In this document: piece by piece, positions 34,360 to 43,468 of the stretch | How positions within the stretch are numbered: the first letter of the stretch is position 1 | Layout: the number at the start of each line of letters is the position of its first letter | Assembly: GCA_016845365.1 (NCBI GenBank) | Contig: JAERST010000005.1 | Location: 200,846-264,845 of the forward strand | DNA from: Methanobacteriota archaeon | GTDB taxonomy: Archaea > Thermoplasmatota > Poseidoniia > Poseidoniales > Thalassarchaeaceae | Length of the DNA: 64,000 bases | Direction of reading: 5' to 3' | Made by a program: the position numbers and the translations under genes | The notes under the pieces: model-generated | Told to the model about the DNA's origin: nothing | Databases searched by the model: none | What the model saw: only the letters and a program-made list of their open reading frames with translations

Positions 34360-36926
34360 TCGACCCCAACACATTCATCGATGCGCGACGGGCGATGACC
34401 GCTTCGCACCCGAAATTCGAGCGTCGCGATGAAGACGCAGCCGAGGGCGGCTGCGGCGTAGTCGGCCTCGCCTGCGAAATCCCAGTCGCCGGCCGCCACC
34501 TATTCGACTCGCTCGAACAGATGCGCAACCGAGGCAACGGCAAGGGCGGCGGAGTCGCCATGGTCGGACTCGACCCTGCCCAATTCGGCACCGACCGCGA
34601 AACCCTAGAATCGACTTACCTCTACGCGGTCGCCTACCTCAATAACGAGGTCAGAACAGGCGTAGAAGCCCTCATCGAGGAAGCCTACGACCTACATCAC
34701 ACGCACGAGATGGCAACCCTCTCGACCTGGCAACAAGACCTGCCAGCCCTCGAAGTACAACCCCCCGACGTCGTCTGTTACTTCGTCACACCGAAGGCAG
34801 ACAAGGTCGACGAATTCATCGAAAACCAGCTTTCAGCAGTTGTCGACGCGGCCGACCGGGCCGCCGTCGAAGAGGAATACACCTTCCACACAACCCATTC
34901 GCTGAACGTCGAATTTTACGCCAAGGATGGGCGCACGGACGCATTTGTTTTGAGTCACGGGCGGGACATTTTGATTCTGAAAATCGTTGGATATGCAGAG
35001 GATGTCATCCGCTACTATCGCCTCGACGACATGACCGCACACGTCTGGATTGGCCACCACCGCTACCCTACTCGCGGCAGAGTCACGCACCCGGGCGGGG
35101 CACACCCCTTCGGTCAGGGAATCGACTGTGCTTTGGTTCACAACGGAGATTTCTCGAATTATGTATCGGTGAAGGATTACTTGGCTCAGCGCGGAATGGA
35201 ACCGCTGTTTTTCACCGATACCGAGGTCGCTGCGCTGGCTTTCGACCTACATCGTCGGGTATACGGCTACTCGCTTGAACATGTTATTGAGAGCCTTGCT
35301 CCGACCAGCGAGCTCGACTTCATCATGCTGCCTGAATCGAAGCAGGCTGTTTACGAAGCGATTCAGAAGACGCATATTCACGGTTCTCCTGATGGACCTT
35401 GGTTCTTCATCATCGCACAATCCGACGGACCGACGCATCGCTTGCTTGGGATCACGGATACGTCGATGCTGCGCCCGCAGGTATTCGCTTACCAGCGCGG
35501 GGATGTTGGAATTGCATTCTGTGGTTCCGAGAAGCAGGTAATCGACGCTGTTCTCGAGTCACTTGCCGCCGAAGACACGCGGTTTTGGCGGCGAGCGGAT
35601 GAATATTGGAACGCGCGCGGCGGTTCGTACACCGACGGCGGCGCGTTCATGTTCGATGTTACGCCGAACGCTGATGGCACGAAGACGCTCGAGATGCGCG
35701 ACAAGTTCGGCGCCATCGTCAATACAACTCCAGAGGGTGAATACAGACTCTCGCCAGCCGGCGAGTACGCATTCACCCTCGAATCGCCTCGGGCCACTTT
35801 CGATGCGCTGGTAGCAGGGCTCCCATCGATGGATTGGTCCGAGGCGAGAGCCTGTCTTGAGGCGGTCGAGGCCGCAGCAGCAGACAAGGGTCGAACTTGG
35901 GTTTGGGATACTCTGACCCTTCTGCTCGACCGCCGCTACAATTGTGGCAGCCTACGAGAATCGGTCTGGAAGGACCTCGTCGAGGCTGCCCTGATTCGCA
36001 CGGTTGCATCTTCTGCATCAAACCCGTGCGAATCCTACGCCGGCCAGAAGACCCTCGGTCACAGGCCGGAGCCGGCGAGCGCAACACAAGCAATCGTCGT
36101 CGACGCTCGCCCATATCCAATCGAAGGAGTCGAATCGCTAGCCCTCGAATTAGTCGAATTATACCGAATGGGCTGGAAGCGATTCGTAGTAATCAATTGC
36201 CACGGCCACCGGTTCATCGGCAATGGTTTCGGTGGCGGAACCAGCGATGTACGAATCGACGTTCTTGGAGCGGTTGGAGATTATCTCGGAAGCGGAAATG
36301 ACGGTATGACGATCCACATGCACGGCAATGGGCAGGACCAAATCGCGCAGATTCACAAGTCGGGAGAATTGGTCATCCACGGCGATGTCGGGCAGTGCTA
36401 CGGCTACGGCTCAAAGGGTGGAGAAATGTTCGTTCTCGGCAATGCTGCAGGGCGTCCAATGATCAACTCCGTGGGCGGTCCTCGCTTGGTCATCAACGGC
36501 ACAGCGTTGGATTATTTGGCTGAGTCCTTCATGGCCGGCGACCCTCTTGAGGGCGGTGGATTCGTTGTCATCAACGGGCTGAAGTTCGGGGTCGATGGTA
36601 GCATGAGTGCGCTGGAGACTCCGTACCCTGGTGGAAATCTGTTTTCGCTTTCGAGCGGTGGGGCGATCTATGTTCGAGACCCGCATGATAGGCTCTCGAG
36701 TTCGCAACTGAATGGTGGCGAGTTTGTCGATTTGACAGAGGCTGATTGGGAGGTTATCGAGCCGCTCTTGCTGCGCAATGAGGAGCATTTCGATATTCCG
36801 CTGGAGCGGCTTTTGACTGTTGGCGGAGAGCGCCGAAGTCCGTACGAAGTCTATCGCAAGATTATCCCTGTGAAGTCGAAGACCTTGCACGCTGAGGCGG
36901 CTTGGGCTGGGCATCACGATGATTGA
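34356..36926 (+). CDS. Glutamate synthase glutaminase-GXGXG subunit
   Basis: An 856-residue protein from the ATG at 34356, which overlaps the preceding stop as ATGA; the frame is open upstream but that part is a shadow of the synthase gene. Residues 33 on (GGCGVVGLACEI) supply the Ntn-type class II glutamine amidotransferase, with Cys33 as the likely nucleophile after removal of about 32 residues. HHRYPTRGRVTHPGGAHPF and ALVHNGDFSN are the other glutaminase motifs. The C-terminal third is a GXGXG beta-helix (NGFGGGTSDV, GDVGQCYGYGSKGGEM, NAAGRPMINSVGGP), the domain that ends GltB. So the fold order of GltB has been rearranged: glutaminase and GXGXG fused, FMN domains separate. Confidence 0.9.
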   Translation: MIDPNTFIDARRAMTASHPKFERRDEDAAEGGCGVVGLACEIPVAGRHLFDSLEQMRNRGNGKGGGVAMVGLDPAQFGTDRETLESTYLYAVAYLNNEVRTGVEALIEEAYDLHHTHEMATLSTWQQDLPALEVQPPDVVCYFVTPKADKVDEFIENQLSAVVDAADRAAVEEEYTFHTTHSLNVEFYAKDGRTDAFVLSHGRDILILKIVGYAEDVIRYYRLDDMTAHVWIGHHRYPTRGRVTHPGGAHPFGQGIDCALVHNGDFSNYVSVKDYLAQRGMEPLFFTDTEVAALAFDLHRRVYGYSLEHVIESLAPTSELDFIMLPESKQAVYEAIQKTHIHGSPDGPWFFIIAQSDGPTHRLLGITDTSMLRPQVFAYQRGDVGIAFCGSEKQVIDAVLESLAAEDTRFWRRADEYWNARGGSYTDGGAFMFDVTPNADGTKTLEMRDKFGAIVNTTPEGEYRLSPAGEYAFTLESPRATFDALVAGLPSMDWSEARACLEAVEAAAADKGRTWVWDTLTLLLDRRYNCGSLRESVWKDLVEAALIRTVASSASNPCESYAGQKTLGHRPEPASATQAIVVDARPYPIEGVESLALELVELYRMGWKRFVVINCHGHRFIGNGFGGGTSDVRIDVLGAVGDYLGSGNDGMTIHMHGNGQDQIAQIHKSGELVIHGDVGQCYGYGSKGGEMFVLGNAAGRPMINSVGGPRLVINGTALDYLAESFMAGDPLEGGGFVVINGLKFGVDGSMSALETPYPGGNLFSLSSGGAIYVRDPHDRLSSSQLNGGEFVDLTEADWEVIEPLLLRNEEHFDIPLERLLTVGGERRSPYEVYRKIIPVKSKTLHAEAAWAGHHDD

Positions 36927-36954
36927 GTCTGAGTGAACGGCTCGACTAGATGCC

Positions 36955-37893
36955 TTAACCGAGTTGATTGGCTAGGCGAACGACTTCGTCGGCGCAACCC
37001 CAAGAGAGAGTTACACCGGCACCGCCGTGCCCGTAATTGTGGATTACGGGGGTGCCGTTGGAGAGGATTTCTGATTCGAGGCGCACCTCGCTGCGCGAGG
37101 GGCGCAGTCCGACCGCTTCACCGACAATCTTGCTGCGGTCGAGTTCTGGCCAGACCGCTTGGCATTTGCTGAGGATGTTTTCGCGGTCTGCCTCGCTAAT
37201 TTCGAGATTCCAATCATCGACTTGCGCGGTGCCTCCGAGGACGGTGACATCTCGGCGTGGAATAGTGTAGGTTAGCGTCTCGGGTTGTTGGTCGTAGCGT
37301 CCGAAACCGGGGTCTTGCTCGATGTAGATGACTTGTCCACGAACCGGGCGCAGGTCATTATCACCGCACAATTCACGCGCTCCGATTCCACTGCAATTGA
37401 CTACGAGGTCGGCATCAATTTCGCTCAGGTCGCCGACCTCGCCGCGCTCGACGACTCCACCAAGTTCGCGCGCGCGCGCGAGCAACCAAGGCATGTAGTG
37501 AGGCATTTCGATAATCGGCGATTCAAATTCCCAGCCGAAGACCCAAGGCTCAGGAATCTCATCCGCCTCGAGAACGCGAAAATGAGTGATATCATCGCGC
37601 CAGCCCGGCAACTCAACCTGCTCGCGGAGATATTCACGACCGCGCCTCATGGTGATGCCAGCTGCTGGCTCAATCTCTCCCAAACGCATCAATTCAGCAT
37701 AGGTCTCAGCCCCCCAACGGTCGGTCTTCTCGACCGGGTGAGCAAGGAATGGATACCACAGCGCAGCTGCCCTATCCGATACCAAATCCGGACTGAATTC
37801 AGCGGCCACGAGCCTCACCTCGTGGCCAGCCTCAAGCAGGCGGACGGCGCAACTCAGCCCCGATACACCTGCGCCGACAACCACACTCCGCAT
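36955..37893 (-). CDS. D-amino acid oxidase-like flavoenzyme
   Basis: A 312-residue FAD oxidase of the DAO superfamily. VVVGAGVSGLSCAVRLLEAGH is the dinucleotide-binding fold. The C-terminus VIHNYGHGGAGVTLSWGCADEV is the D-amino/D-aspartate oxidase signature ([LIVM]-x-[HN]-x-[YHA]-G-x-[GSA]-x-G-x(5)-G-x-A). GLRPSRSEVRLE gives the R-P-x-R substrate segment. The enzyme would oxidatively deaminate D-amino acids to 2-oxo acids, ammonia and peroxide. It is convergent with the glutamate synthase genes, a pairing that could link released ammonia to glutamate synthesis, although that link is inference. No catalase or peroxidase is next to it. Confidence 0.85.
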   Translation of the reverse strand: MRSVVVGAGVSGLSCAVRLLEAGHEVRLVAAEFSPDLVSDRAAALWYPFLAHPVEKTDRWGAETYAELMRLGEIEPAAGITMRRGREYLREQVELPGWRDDITHFRVLEADEIPEPWVFGWEFESPIIEMPHYMPWLLARARELGGVVERGEVGDLSEIDADLVVNCSGIGARELCGDNDLRPVRGQVIYIEQDPGFGRYDQQPETLTYTIPRRDVTVLGGTAQVDDWNLEISEADRENILSKCQAVWPELDRSKIVGEAVGLRPSRSEVRLESEILSNGTPVIHNYGHGGAGVTLSWGCADEVVRLANQLG

Positions 37894-37978
37894 AGCGACC
37901 GCTCAGCGAACAACTCCTTCACATTCGCGGTCAGGAAGTGTCTTGAGGAACCGCGCAATGTCGTATCGAGGTGCGCAG

Positions 37979-38176
37979 ATGCCGAAGGTGAGGAAGCCGA
38001 AGTCCGGTTGGTACATCCCGCGCAAGAAGAAGCGCCGAACCGGCCCCCGCGTAGCACCCAGCGAAAGGGGCTTACCACCGTGTCCTGCCTGCGGAGAATG
38101 GAGCATGCAGAAGGACAACAGTCGGGTGGAACTCTACTGTGGCGCTTGCGGCGCAATAATGGGAACGCGCTCCTAA
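37979..38176 (+). CDS. Small basic zinc-ribbon protein
   Basis: A 65-residue protein from the ATG at 37979. An N-terminal basic arm (MPKVRKPKSGW, then RKKKRRTGPR) is followed by a zinc ribbon with CPACG and CGACG knuckles about 19 residues apart. This resembles small nucleic-acid-binding or ribosome-associated archaeal zinc ribbons. An upstream in-frame ATG at 37943 would add twelve residues. It is divergent from the D-amino acid oxidase gene. Confidence 0.6.
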   Translation: MPKVRKPKSGWYIPRKKKRRTGPRVAPSERGLPPCPACGEWSMQKDNSRVELYCGACGAIMGTRS

Positions 38177-38298
38177 ATCCGGCTGAACCCTGAAAGGGGG
38201 CGGCGTCTACCGAGTGTCGCCGCAGTGATGAGGAACCGCACCGGATGCCTTGGGCGTCGCGAGTGATGGGCGATCTGAGCGGCGCTTGAGTGATTCAG

Positions 38299-39879
38299 AT
38301 GTCGCGCATCATCTTAGGTGCTGATGGGAAGCGATATCGATTGCAGGATCCATCCCCTCTCACGCCTGCTCCTGATGGGATTCAATTAGCGACTGAGAGC
38401 AAACCTTGGCGAAATTATTGGCGAATGCTTGGAACGGTGATTCTCGCATTCATTGTAATTTGGTACGGTATCTCATTTTTGGTCGCAGGATCGATTTACA
38501 ATGAACTGATTCTCTCAGCATTAGGGGCGTTTTGTTCAATCGCTCCCCTCCCCTTTCTATTCCTTCTCCATCGCCCAAAGATGGTCCATGTCCGATTAGC
38601 CGTTCCAGACTCCAATGGGAAGACCCATCATCCTCTACCAGAGGGAGGTTCTCTCAAAACTCCTCAAACAACGTCATTTCAGAGGTTTCTAACACCTGAT
38701 GACTCGGTCCTGGATTTGCCCCCTCTGCGCCAGGTTTGGGGGGCATTTCTTGCAACCGTGATTCTAGGTGCGTTGCTTTCAGTACCAATGTTGCTCTCAA
38801 TTTTTGCAGAAAACGAAGATTACCTAGTGGGTGTTTACGTTCTGTCTTTCATCCCAGTAATGGTTCTGTGTATTGCGGCATTCTCGATACCTGTATTCGC
38901 GTGGTGGGCCACCTCCTCGAAGATTCTTGGATTGCCAACGAGGCGTCGAGATGCTGAGGCTTGGTTAATCGCAGGCATGGCTTCTGCTCTACCCGCCTTG
39001 ATTGTGAACTCCTTCGTATTCCCTGCTCTGCTTCCTGGGGGATTATCATCAGATGGAGTAATGGCGCTGAGTGCGACGATAAGCGCGCCCATCGGCGAGG
39101 AGATATTCAAGATGCTCGCAGTCTGCATGTTTCTGCCGATGATAAGAGATGCAAGAAAGGGGTTCCAAGTCGGGTTTACCGTAGGATTGGGCTTCGCATT
39201 AATTGAGAATCTATCGTACATTATGGGTAGCGGACTATACGGAGCCATCTCATTGACCCTCACTACGGTCGTCAGAGGAATTGGCTCAATACCTGCTCAT
39301 GGACTTTGGACGGGAATCACTGGATTCGCCGTGGGGACACTCGCTCAGAATCAAGATGCGGATAAGCGAATGAGTTGGCTCTTCAGGATGCTGAGCATCA
39401 AGACCGTCGACTTCGCTGAGAATCTAGGCTTCGACGTCGACGGTGACGGAGACCACTCCGGATACGATGACGAGAGGCATACCCTTCAGGAGATGTTGGC
39501 GATGGAAGATGAGGTTCGAGCGAGTTGGAAGCTCATCGATTCCAATACCGGAATGCCTGTCGACCCAGTGGGTGATGGACAAAAAGAGGAAGTCGGCGAA
39601 TATCTCGTCACAGCAACTCAAGCGGCTGAGTTACGAGCCGAGGATGGGCTTCGCATTATTCCTCCCAGCACCCTTTGGGCCTGCCTGCTGATTTCGATTG
39701 CGGGTCATGCCTTTTGGAACGGTACGAGCGTTGGGGTAGGATACTTGGCGAGTGCTCTCGGACTCGGAATGGGAGGGGCTCTAATTCTGTCTTTGATTTG
39801 GATGGCAATTCTGATTGCGATCTTGTTATTCCTCGCTCGTGGCATTTTGAAGGGTGTCCGTTCTCTTCCTTCAAGTTGA
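38299..39879 (+). CDS. PrsW-like intramembrane metalloprotease
   Basis: A polytopic membrane protein of 526 residues with the PrsW/CPBP-like signature. APIGEEIFKMLAV contains the EExxK motif, GFTVGLGFALIENLSYI the second (E-N), and RGIGSIPAHGLWTGITG the His-containing third motif. These residues bind the zinc in PrsW-type proteases, which cleave membrane proteins. An acidic cytoplasmic loop (around residues 365-440), with a DVDGDGDHSGYDDE calcium-binding-like run, sits between the last catalytic helix and the two C-terminal helices. The ATG at 38299 and the GTG at 38290 both fit. Substrate and regulation are unknown. Confidence 0.75.
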   Translation: MSRIILGADGKRYRLQDPSPLTPAPDGIQLATESKPWRNYWRMLGTVILAFIVIWYGISFLVAGSIYNELILSALGAFCSIAPLPFLFLLHRPKMVHVRLAVPDSNGKTHHPLPEGGSLKTPQTTSFQRFLTPDDSVLDLPPLRQVWGAFLATVILGALLSVPMLLSIFAENEDYLVGVYVLSFIPVMVLCIAAFSIPVFAWWATSSKILGLPTRRRDAEAWLIAGMASALPALIVNSFVFPALLPGGLSSDGVMALSATISAPIGEEIFKMLAVCMFLPMIRDARKGFQVGFTVGLGFALIENLSYIMGSGLYGAISLTLTTVVRGIGSIPAHGLWTGITGFAVGTLAQNQDADKRMSWLFRMLSIKTVDFAENLGFDVDGDGDHSGYDDERHTLQEMLAMEDEVRASWKLIDSNTGMPVDPVGDGQKEEVGEYLVTATQAAELRAEDGLRIIPPSTLWACLLISIAGHAFWNGTSVGVGYLASALGLGMGGALILSLIWMAILIAILLFLARGILKGVRSLPSS

Positions 39880-39935
39880 ATGGAGTAGGGGGAATCTTTC
39901 ATCACCCTCTGGCTGCGGATTGGAGTTGAGGACGC

Positions 39936-40673
39936 ATGGAACTGACCTCTGACCAAATGGTCTCGATTGGATTAGTCTTCGGATTAATGCTGCTTTCAGG
40001 GGTACGAGGGATGCTCAATCGCAGCGGCCTAATCGCTGCTGCAACGGTTGGTCTCTCGGTCTCATTATTGGGCCACTGGACTTGGTTGGCGATACTGATT
40101 GTCTTCCTCATGGTCGGTTCTCTCGCGACCCTCTGGCGCTACGAGGAAAAGGCCGAACTACGCTTGGCCGAGGATAACAAAGGGACTCGTGGATGGCGGA
40201 ATGTGATGGCAAATGGCGGCGTGGCGGCTTCCGTAGCGATTGCTAACCATCTGCTTGGTTATCCCGATTGGGCTTACACCGCCGCGGCCGCCTCGATTGC
40301 CGTGGCTGCCTCTGACACCCTCGCTTCTGAAATCGGCAGCCTCGACCCTCGTACTCGTAGCATCATCAATCTCGAGGCGGTACCCGCCGGCACGAATGGT
40401 GGAATGTCGGTCACTGGGACCTTTGCTGCCCTCGCCGGCGGGCTGTTAATCGCCGTGATGACGGTGACTTTCGCGTCAATCACCGGTGAGACAACCCCGA
40501 TATCGACCCTCTTCATCCTCGTCGCTGTGATCGGGTGGTTAGGTTGTCAAGTCGACTCGATTTTGGGTGCGCTTTTCGAGAATAAGGGATTGATCGGTAA
40601 ACACACTGTGAACTTCCTCGCAACCTTGTCCGGAGCGATGATGGCAATCATCGCACACTGGCGCTTCCTCTAG
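39936..40673 (+). CDS. DUF92 family integral membrane protein
   Basis: A 245-residue polytopic protein. RGWRNVMANGGVAAS and the ASDTLASEIGSLDPRTRSI segment, followed by PAGTNGGMSVTGTFAALAGG, are the conserved DUF92 motifs. Homologues in plants include VTE6 phytyl-phosphate kinase, so a CTP-dependent isoprenoid phosphate kinase role is possible in an archaeon with ether lipids, but it is unproven. Start ATG at 39936. Confidence 0.85.
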   Translation: MELTSDQMVSIGLVFGLMLLSGVRGMLNRSGLIAAATVGLSVSLLGHWTWLAILIVFLMVGSLATLWRYEEKAELRLAEDNKGTRGWRNVMANGGVAASVAIANHLLGYPDWAYTAAAASIAVAASDTLASEIGSLDPRTRSIINLEAVPAGTNGGMSVTGTFAALAGGLLIAVMTVTFASITGETTPISTLFILVAVIGWLGCQVDSILGALFENKGLIGKHTVNFLATLSGAMMAIIAHWRFL

Positions 40674-40800
40674 GGAGGAAGCGATATCCACATCGCCGAT
40701 TCCCGATGTTGCTTACCCTTCGATTCGGCAATTTCAGCAGCGCGCGAAAGCGCGGGGTTTGAATGCCGGTCCGATGGGCGATTGAGCAGGAGCGCAGCCT

Positions 40801-43125
40801 ATGACTCAACAGAGGATTCTCGCAGGAGTGGTGATTCTACTCCTCTTGAGCACTCTAGTCGCTGGAAGTTCAATGGCTCAAAGTGGCGAAGAGTTTGGCC
40901 CAGGGCTAGACCTTGAGCTTCCCGAATCGCACAATATTTTCCTCCACGGAACCGAGGAGGAGCCCGAGTTCCGCCGAGACTGGCCAATACTCACTGGTAT
41001 TCCGGGCGGCTCGGCGAGTTTCTCCAAGACTGCGGGGGCGCCGCAGACTTTGGTTCAGGTTGAAGGGGCTCCGGTGCAGGAAGCCCTGTCACTCAATGGA
41101 ACCGTGACCGTTGACCTCTATGCCTCGCTGGAGGCGAAGTCTCCGATTTGTCGCCAGACCAATGTCCTACCCGGCTCTCCTGCTGGCGCTACCACGACAT
41201 TCATCGTCACGCTCATTTGGGGCTCATACAGCATCATCAACGGAGTAACGACCAATTCGGTGACGATGGAAGAATCGTACACCGAGTCGCACTTGTTCCA
41301 GATTTCTGTGCCGGTTGAAGGAGTTGATTTGAGTCCGGGCGACTCGATATCTCTACGCATCGAAGTACAACACGATTGCGTCCAACCCGGTTCTCTCTGG
41401 TGGGGGACATACGATGCTCGAAGTGGAATCACCTTCACCGGTGACCTGATCGACCCACGCTTAGATCAGGTCACCGACTCAAACAGAATCACTCGAATCG
41501 AATTCACGCCAATCTCTCCTTGGGGTCCTGCGGACTTCTCAGACCAAGTCATAGAAGTCGTTGGACCGATGTCGGATTACGAATCGATGGTCCATGGCTT
41601 CGGTCAGGAGGATGAGCGCCTCGAGCACTTCGAGGCGCCGCACTCATTCCGAGTTGGAGAAGCGAACCGGACCGTCTTGACTTGGTCGACTTCGAATCCT
41701 CTCGCCCCCGGCCTCTACATGATAGACGGTTGTTTTACCCTACAAGACCAGAATCCAGCCGAACCTTGCGATGTGGTCGCCGTCCTCAAATTCGAAGTCG
41801 TCGAAGACCCTCAAGCCCTCCTCAGCGGGACTTGGGTTGCCTTCCTCATCCCGCTGGGAGTCATCGCCTGGTTAGGTGCCTCAATGAGAGAGGCGATGCT
41901 ACCATTACCAGCCTACGCAGTCATTCTGGTTCTTGCAATCGCCAGCGTAGGCCCAGCAATCCACCTACCTGATATCGATGCAAACGCAGCGCGCTCGGAC
42001 GGTGCCGCACCCTCATTCGCGCTGCTCGAACACGGTGGGGATGGTTCGGTCACTTTGTCCGACCTCCTCTCTGAATTCGACGCCGTGGTCGTCGGAATGT
42101 ATGTTCCAGGCTCAGCCAATGCGGTGAGACAAGCCAATGATTTCCGCATGGCTGACGCACTCATCGACAGCGATATCGGCTTCATCCAAATTGCAACCGG
42201 AGCAGGGGTCAGAGCTGTCGACTTAGACGCCCACGCAGCTAGCATCAACGGCTCGTGGCCATTGCTCATGGACAATGCCGATTCAAGCGTGGGCAAGGCC
42301 TTCCCGAGCGGAGCGAGCGATGCTGTAATCATCATCGACGCGGCGGGATTCATCACCGATTGGGCTCCGGGAACATACTCAAGTTCGGAGATTGCAACCG
42401 CCGTTGAAGAAGCCGGAAAAGGCTCGGGCCACAGTTTCCTCGACCCTCTGACGATGCTCTGGGGAACTGCGCTTCTCCCGATTTTCGTTCTCGCCATGCC
42501 TCGTGAGCGTCGCTACACCGAACCGGATGAGGTCCTTCTCCCCGGCTCTGGAGTCCTTCTGACTCTCCTCGCCGCCGGCTTTGGCTTTGCAATCTGGGCG
42601 GTCCCGATAGCACTACTCGCTGCAGTTGGACTCGGCACAATTTGGATTTGGATTGAGGTGGCACTCGCATCACTGCTAGCCTATCATGGATTCCGGACGT
42701 TGACAAAAGGACGAATTCCGGAGATTGATTGGGTGGCCGGAAAATTGCATTCGCTGCTCCCTGAGGCCTATCGCGAATGGCGCAAATCGTCATCTTTCAG
42801 TGATGATGTTCACCTCGGAATCTGGCTTGCTTGGCTCATCTGGCTACGCACACCCGACATGGTTGCACAGGCGGTCGGCTCGGTCGCCCGGACTGGTATT
42901 CTTGGTGTCATTTTGGCCTTGGCGATGCTGGCTGGGCTAATCCTCGCCGCGGGCCTGGCCGTCGTTTTAGCGCGTGCAATCATAGGCGTGACAGGCCCGA
43001 TTCCCAGAACACTGGGTAGTCTCAGCGTTGGTATCCGTCCCCGCGCATGGGGTTTGGCGAGTACGATGTTGGGCGTGTGGCTGCTCCTGAGTTTGGTCGC
43101 TGGTCCTCTCTTGGGTTCGCTCTGA
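40801..43125 (+). CDS. Exported and membrane-anchored protein with thioredoxin-like segment, function unknown
   Basis: A 774-residue protein. A signal peptide (MTQQRILAGVVILLLLSTLVAG) precedes an extracytoplasmic domain up to about residue 340. Two hydrophobic segments near 345-395 are followed by a soluble segment (about 400-540) that reads like a thioredoxin/AhpC fold (FDAVVVGMYVPGSANAVRQA, then VIIIDAAGFITDWAPGTYSSSEI) without a CxxC. About six further hydrophobic segments finish the protein, so it is polytopic. I do not recognise the family. The gene ends just upstream of the intron-containing tRNA-Trp. Confidence 0.6.
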   Translation: MTQQRILAGVVILLLLSTLVAGSSMAQSGEEFGPGLDLELPESHNIFLHGTEEEPEFRRDWPILTGIPGGSASFSKTAGAPQTLVQVEGAPVQEALSLNGTVTVDLYASLEAKSPICRQTNVLPGSPAGATTTFIVTLIWGSYSIINGVTTNSVTMEESYTESHLFQISVPVEGVDLSPGDSISLRIEVQHDCVQPGSLWWGTYDARSGITFTGDLIDPRLDQVTDSNRITRIEFTPISPWGPADFSDQVIEVVGPMSDYESMVHGFGQEDERLEHFEAPHSFRVGEANRTVLTWSTSNPLAPGLYMIDGCFTLQDQNPAEPCDVVAVLKFEVVEDPQALLSGTWVAFLIPLGVIAWLGASMREAMLPLPAYAVILVLAIASVGPAIHLPDIDANAARSDGAAPSFALLEHGGDGSVTLSDLLSEFDAVVVGMYVPGSANAVRQANDFRMADALIDSDIGFIQIATGAGVRAVDLDAHAASINGSWPLLMDNADSSVGKAFPSGASDAVIIIDAAGFITDWAPGTYSSSEIATAVEEAGKGSGHSFLDPLTMLWGTALLPIFVLAMPRERRYTEPDEVLLPGSGVLLTLLAAGFGFAIWAVPIALLAAVGLGTIWIWIEVALASLLAYHGFRTLTKGRIPEIDWVAGKLHSLLPEAYREWRKSSSFSDDVHLGIWLAWLIWLRTPDMVAQAVGSVARTGILGVILALAMLAGLILAAGLAVVLARAIIGVTGPIPRTLGSLSVGIRPRAWGLASTMLGVWLLLSLVAGPLLGSL

Positions 43126-43197
43126 GCCAGGACTCTGCAACACAGGCTTCGACCGTGAGCATCATAAGAGTGGGGCCGCTCGTCGATGCACTCCCTT

Positions 43198-43386
43198 GGG
43201 GGTATAGTATAACCTGGTAGTACCGCGGGCTCCAGTTGCACGGGAATGACGACGAGTGGGTAATCTGATGGTTTTGATGACCAACTGGAGCACCGACCCG
43301 TCGCAAACCGAGAGCGTGCATCTGCCAGGTGCACGCTAGGCGGAAGATACCCGCTGATCTGGGTTCAAATCCCAGTGCCCCCACCA
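43198..43386 (+). tRNA. trnW: tRNA-Trp (anticodon CCA) with a 113-nt intron after position 37
   Basis: Exon 1 is 43198-43235 and exon 2 is 43349-43386. The acceptor GGGGGTA pairs with TGCCCCC (one wobble), followed by A and encoded CCA. The anticodon stem GCGGG/CCCGC is rejoined across the intron, and the spliced loop reads CTCCAGA with anticodon CCA. The T arm is CTGGG-TTCAAAT-CCCAG. The intron lies between positions 37 and 38, the standard archaeal location, and carries a box C/D guide. A tRNA-Trp intron with such a guide is known in Haloferax and other euryarchaea. Confidence 0.93.
43246..43296 (+). ncRNA. Box C/D 2'-O-methylation guide inside the tRNA-Trp intron
   Basis: Box C-like ATGACGA (43246-43252), D' CTGA (43265-43268), C' TTGATGA (43274-43280) and D CCGA (43293-43296) are in order. 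The guide before box D, CAACTGGAGC (43282-43291), is complementary to exon 1 and the intron start (43229-43238); the fifth base upstream of D pairs with C34. The guide before D' pairs with positions 38-44, and its fifth base pairs with C39. These are the two positions methylated in Haloferax pre-tRNA-Trp. Box C and D deviate from consensus by one base each. Confidence 0.8.
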
Positions 43387-43468
43387 CCAATCCTTGAAGC
43401 GGATGGAATCCTCGATTTGGTAGGGTTGTTTCAATTTCATGAATAGGTGGGATTGAAGGGGTGCCGCT

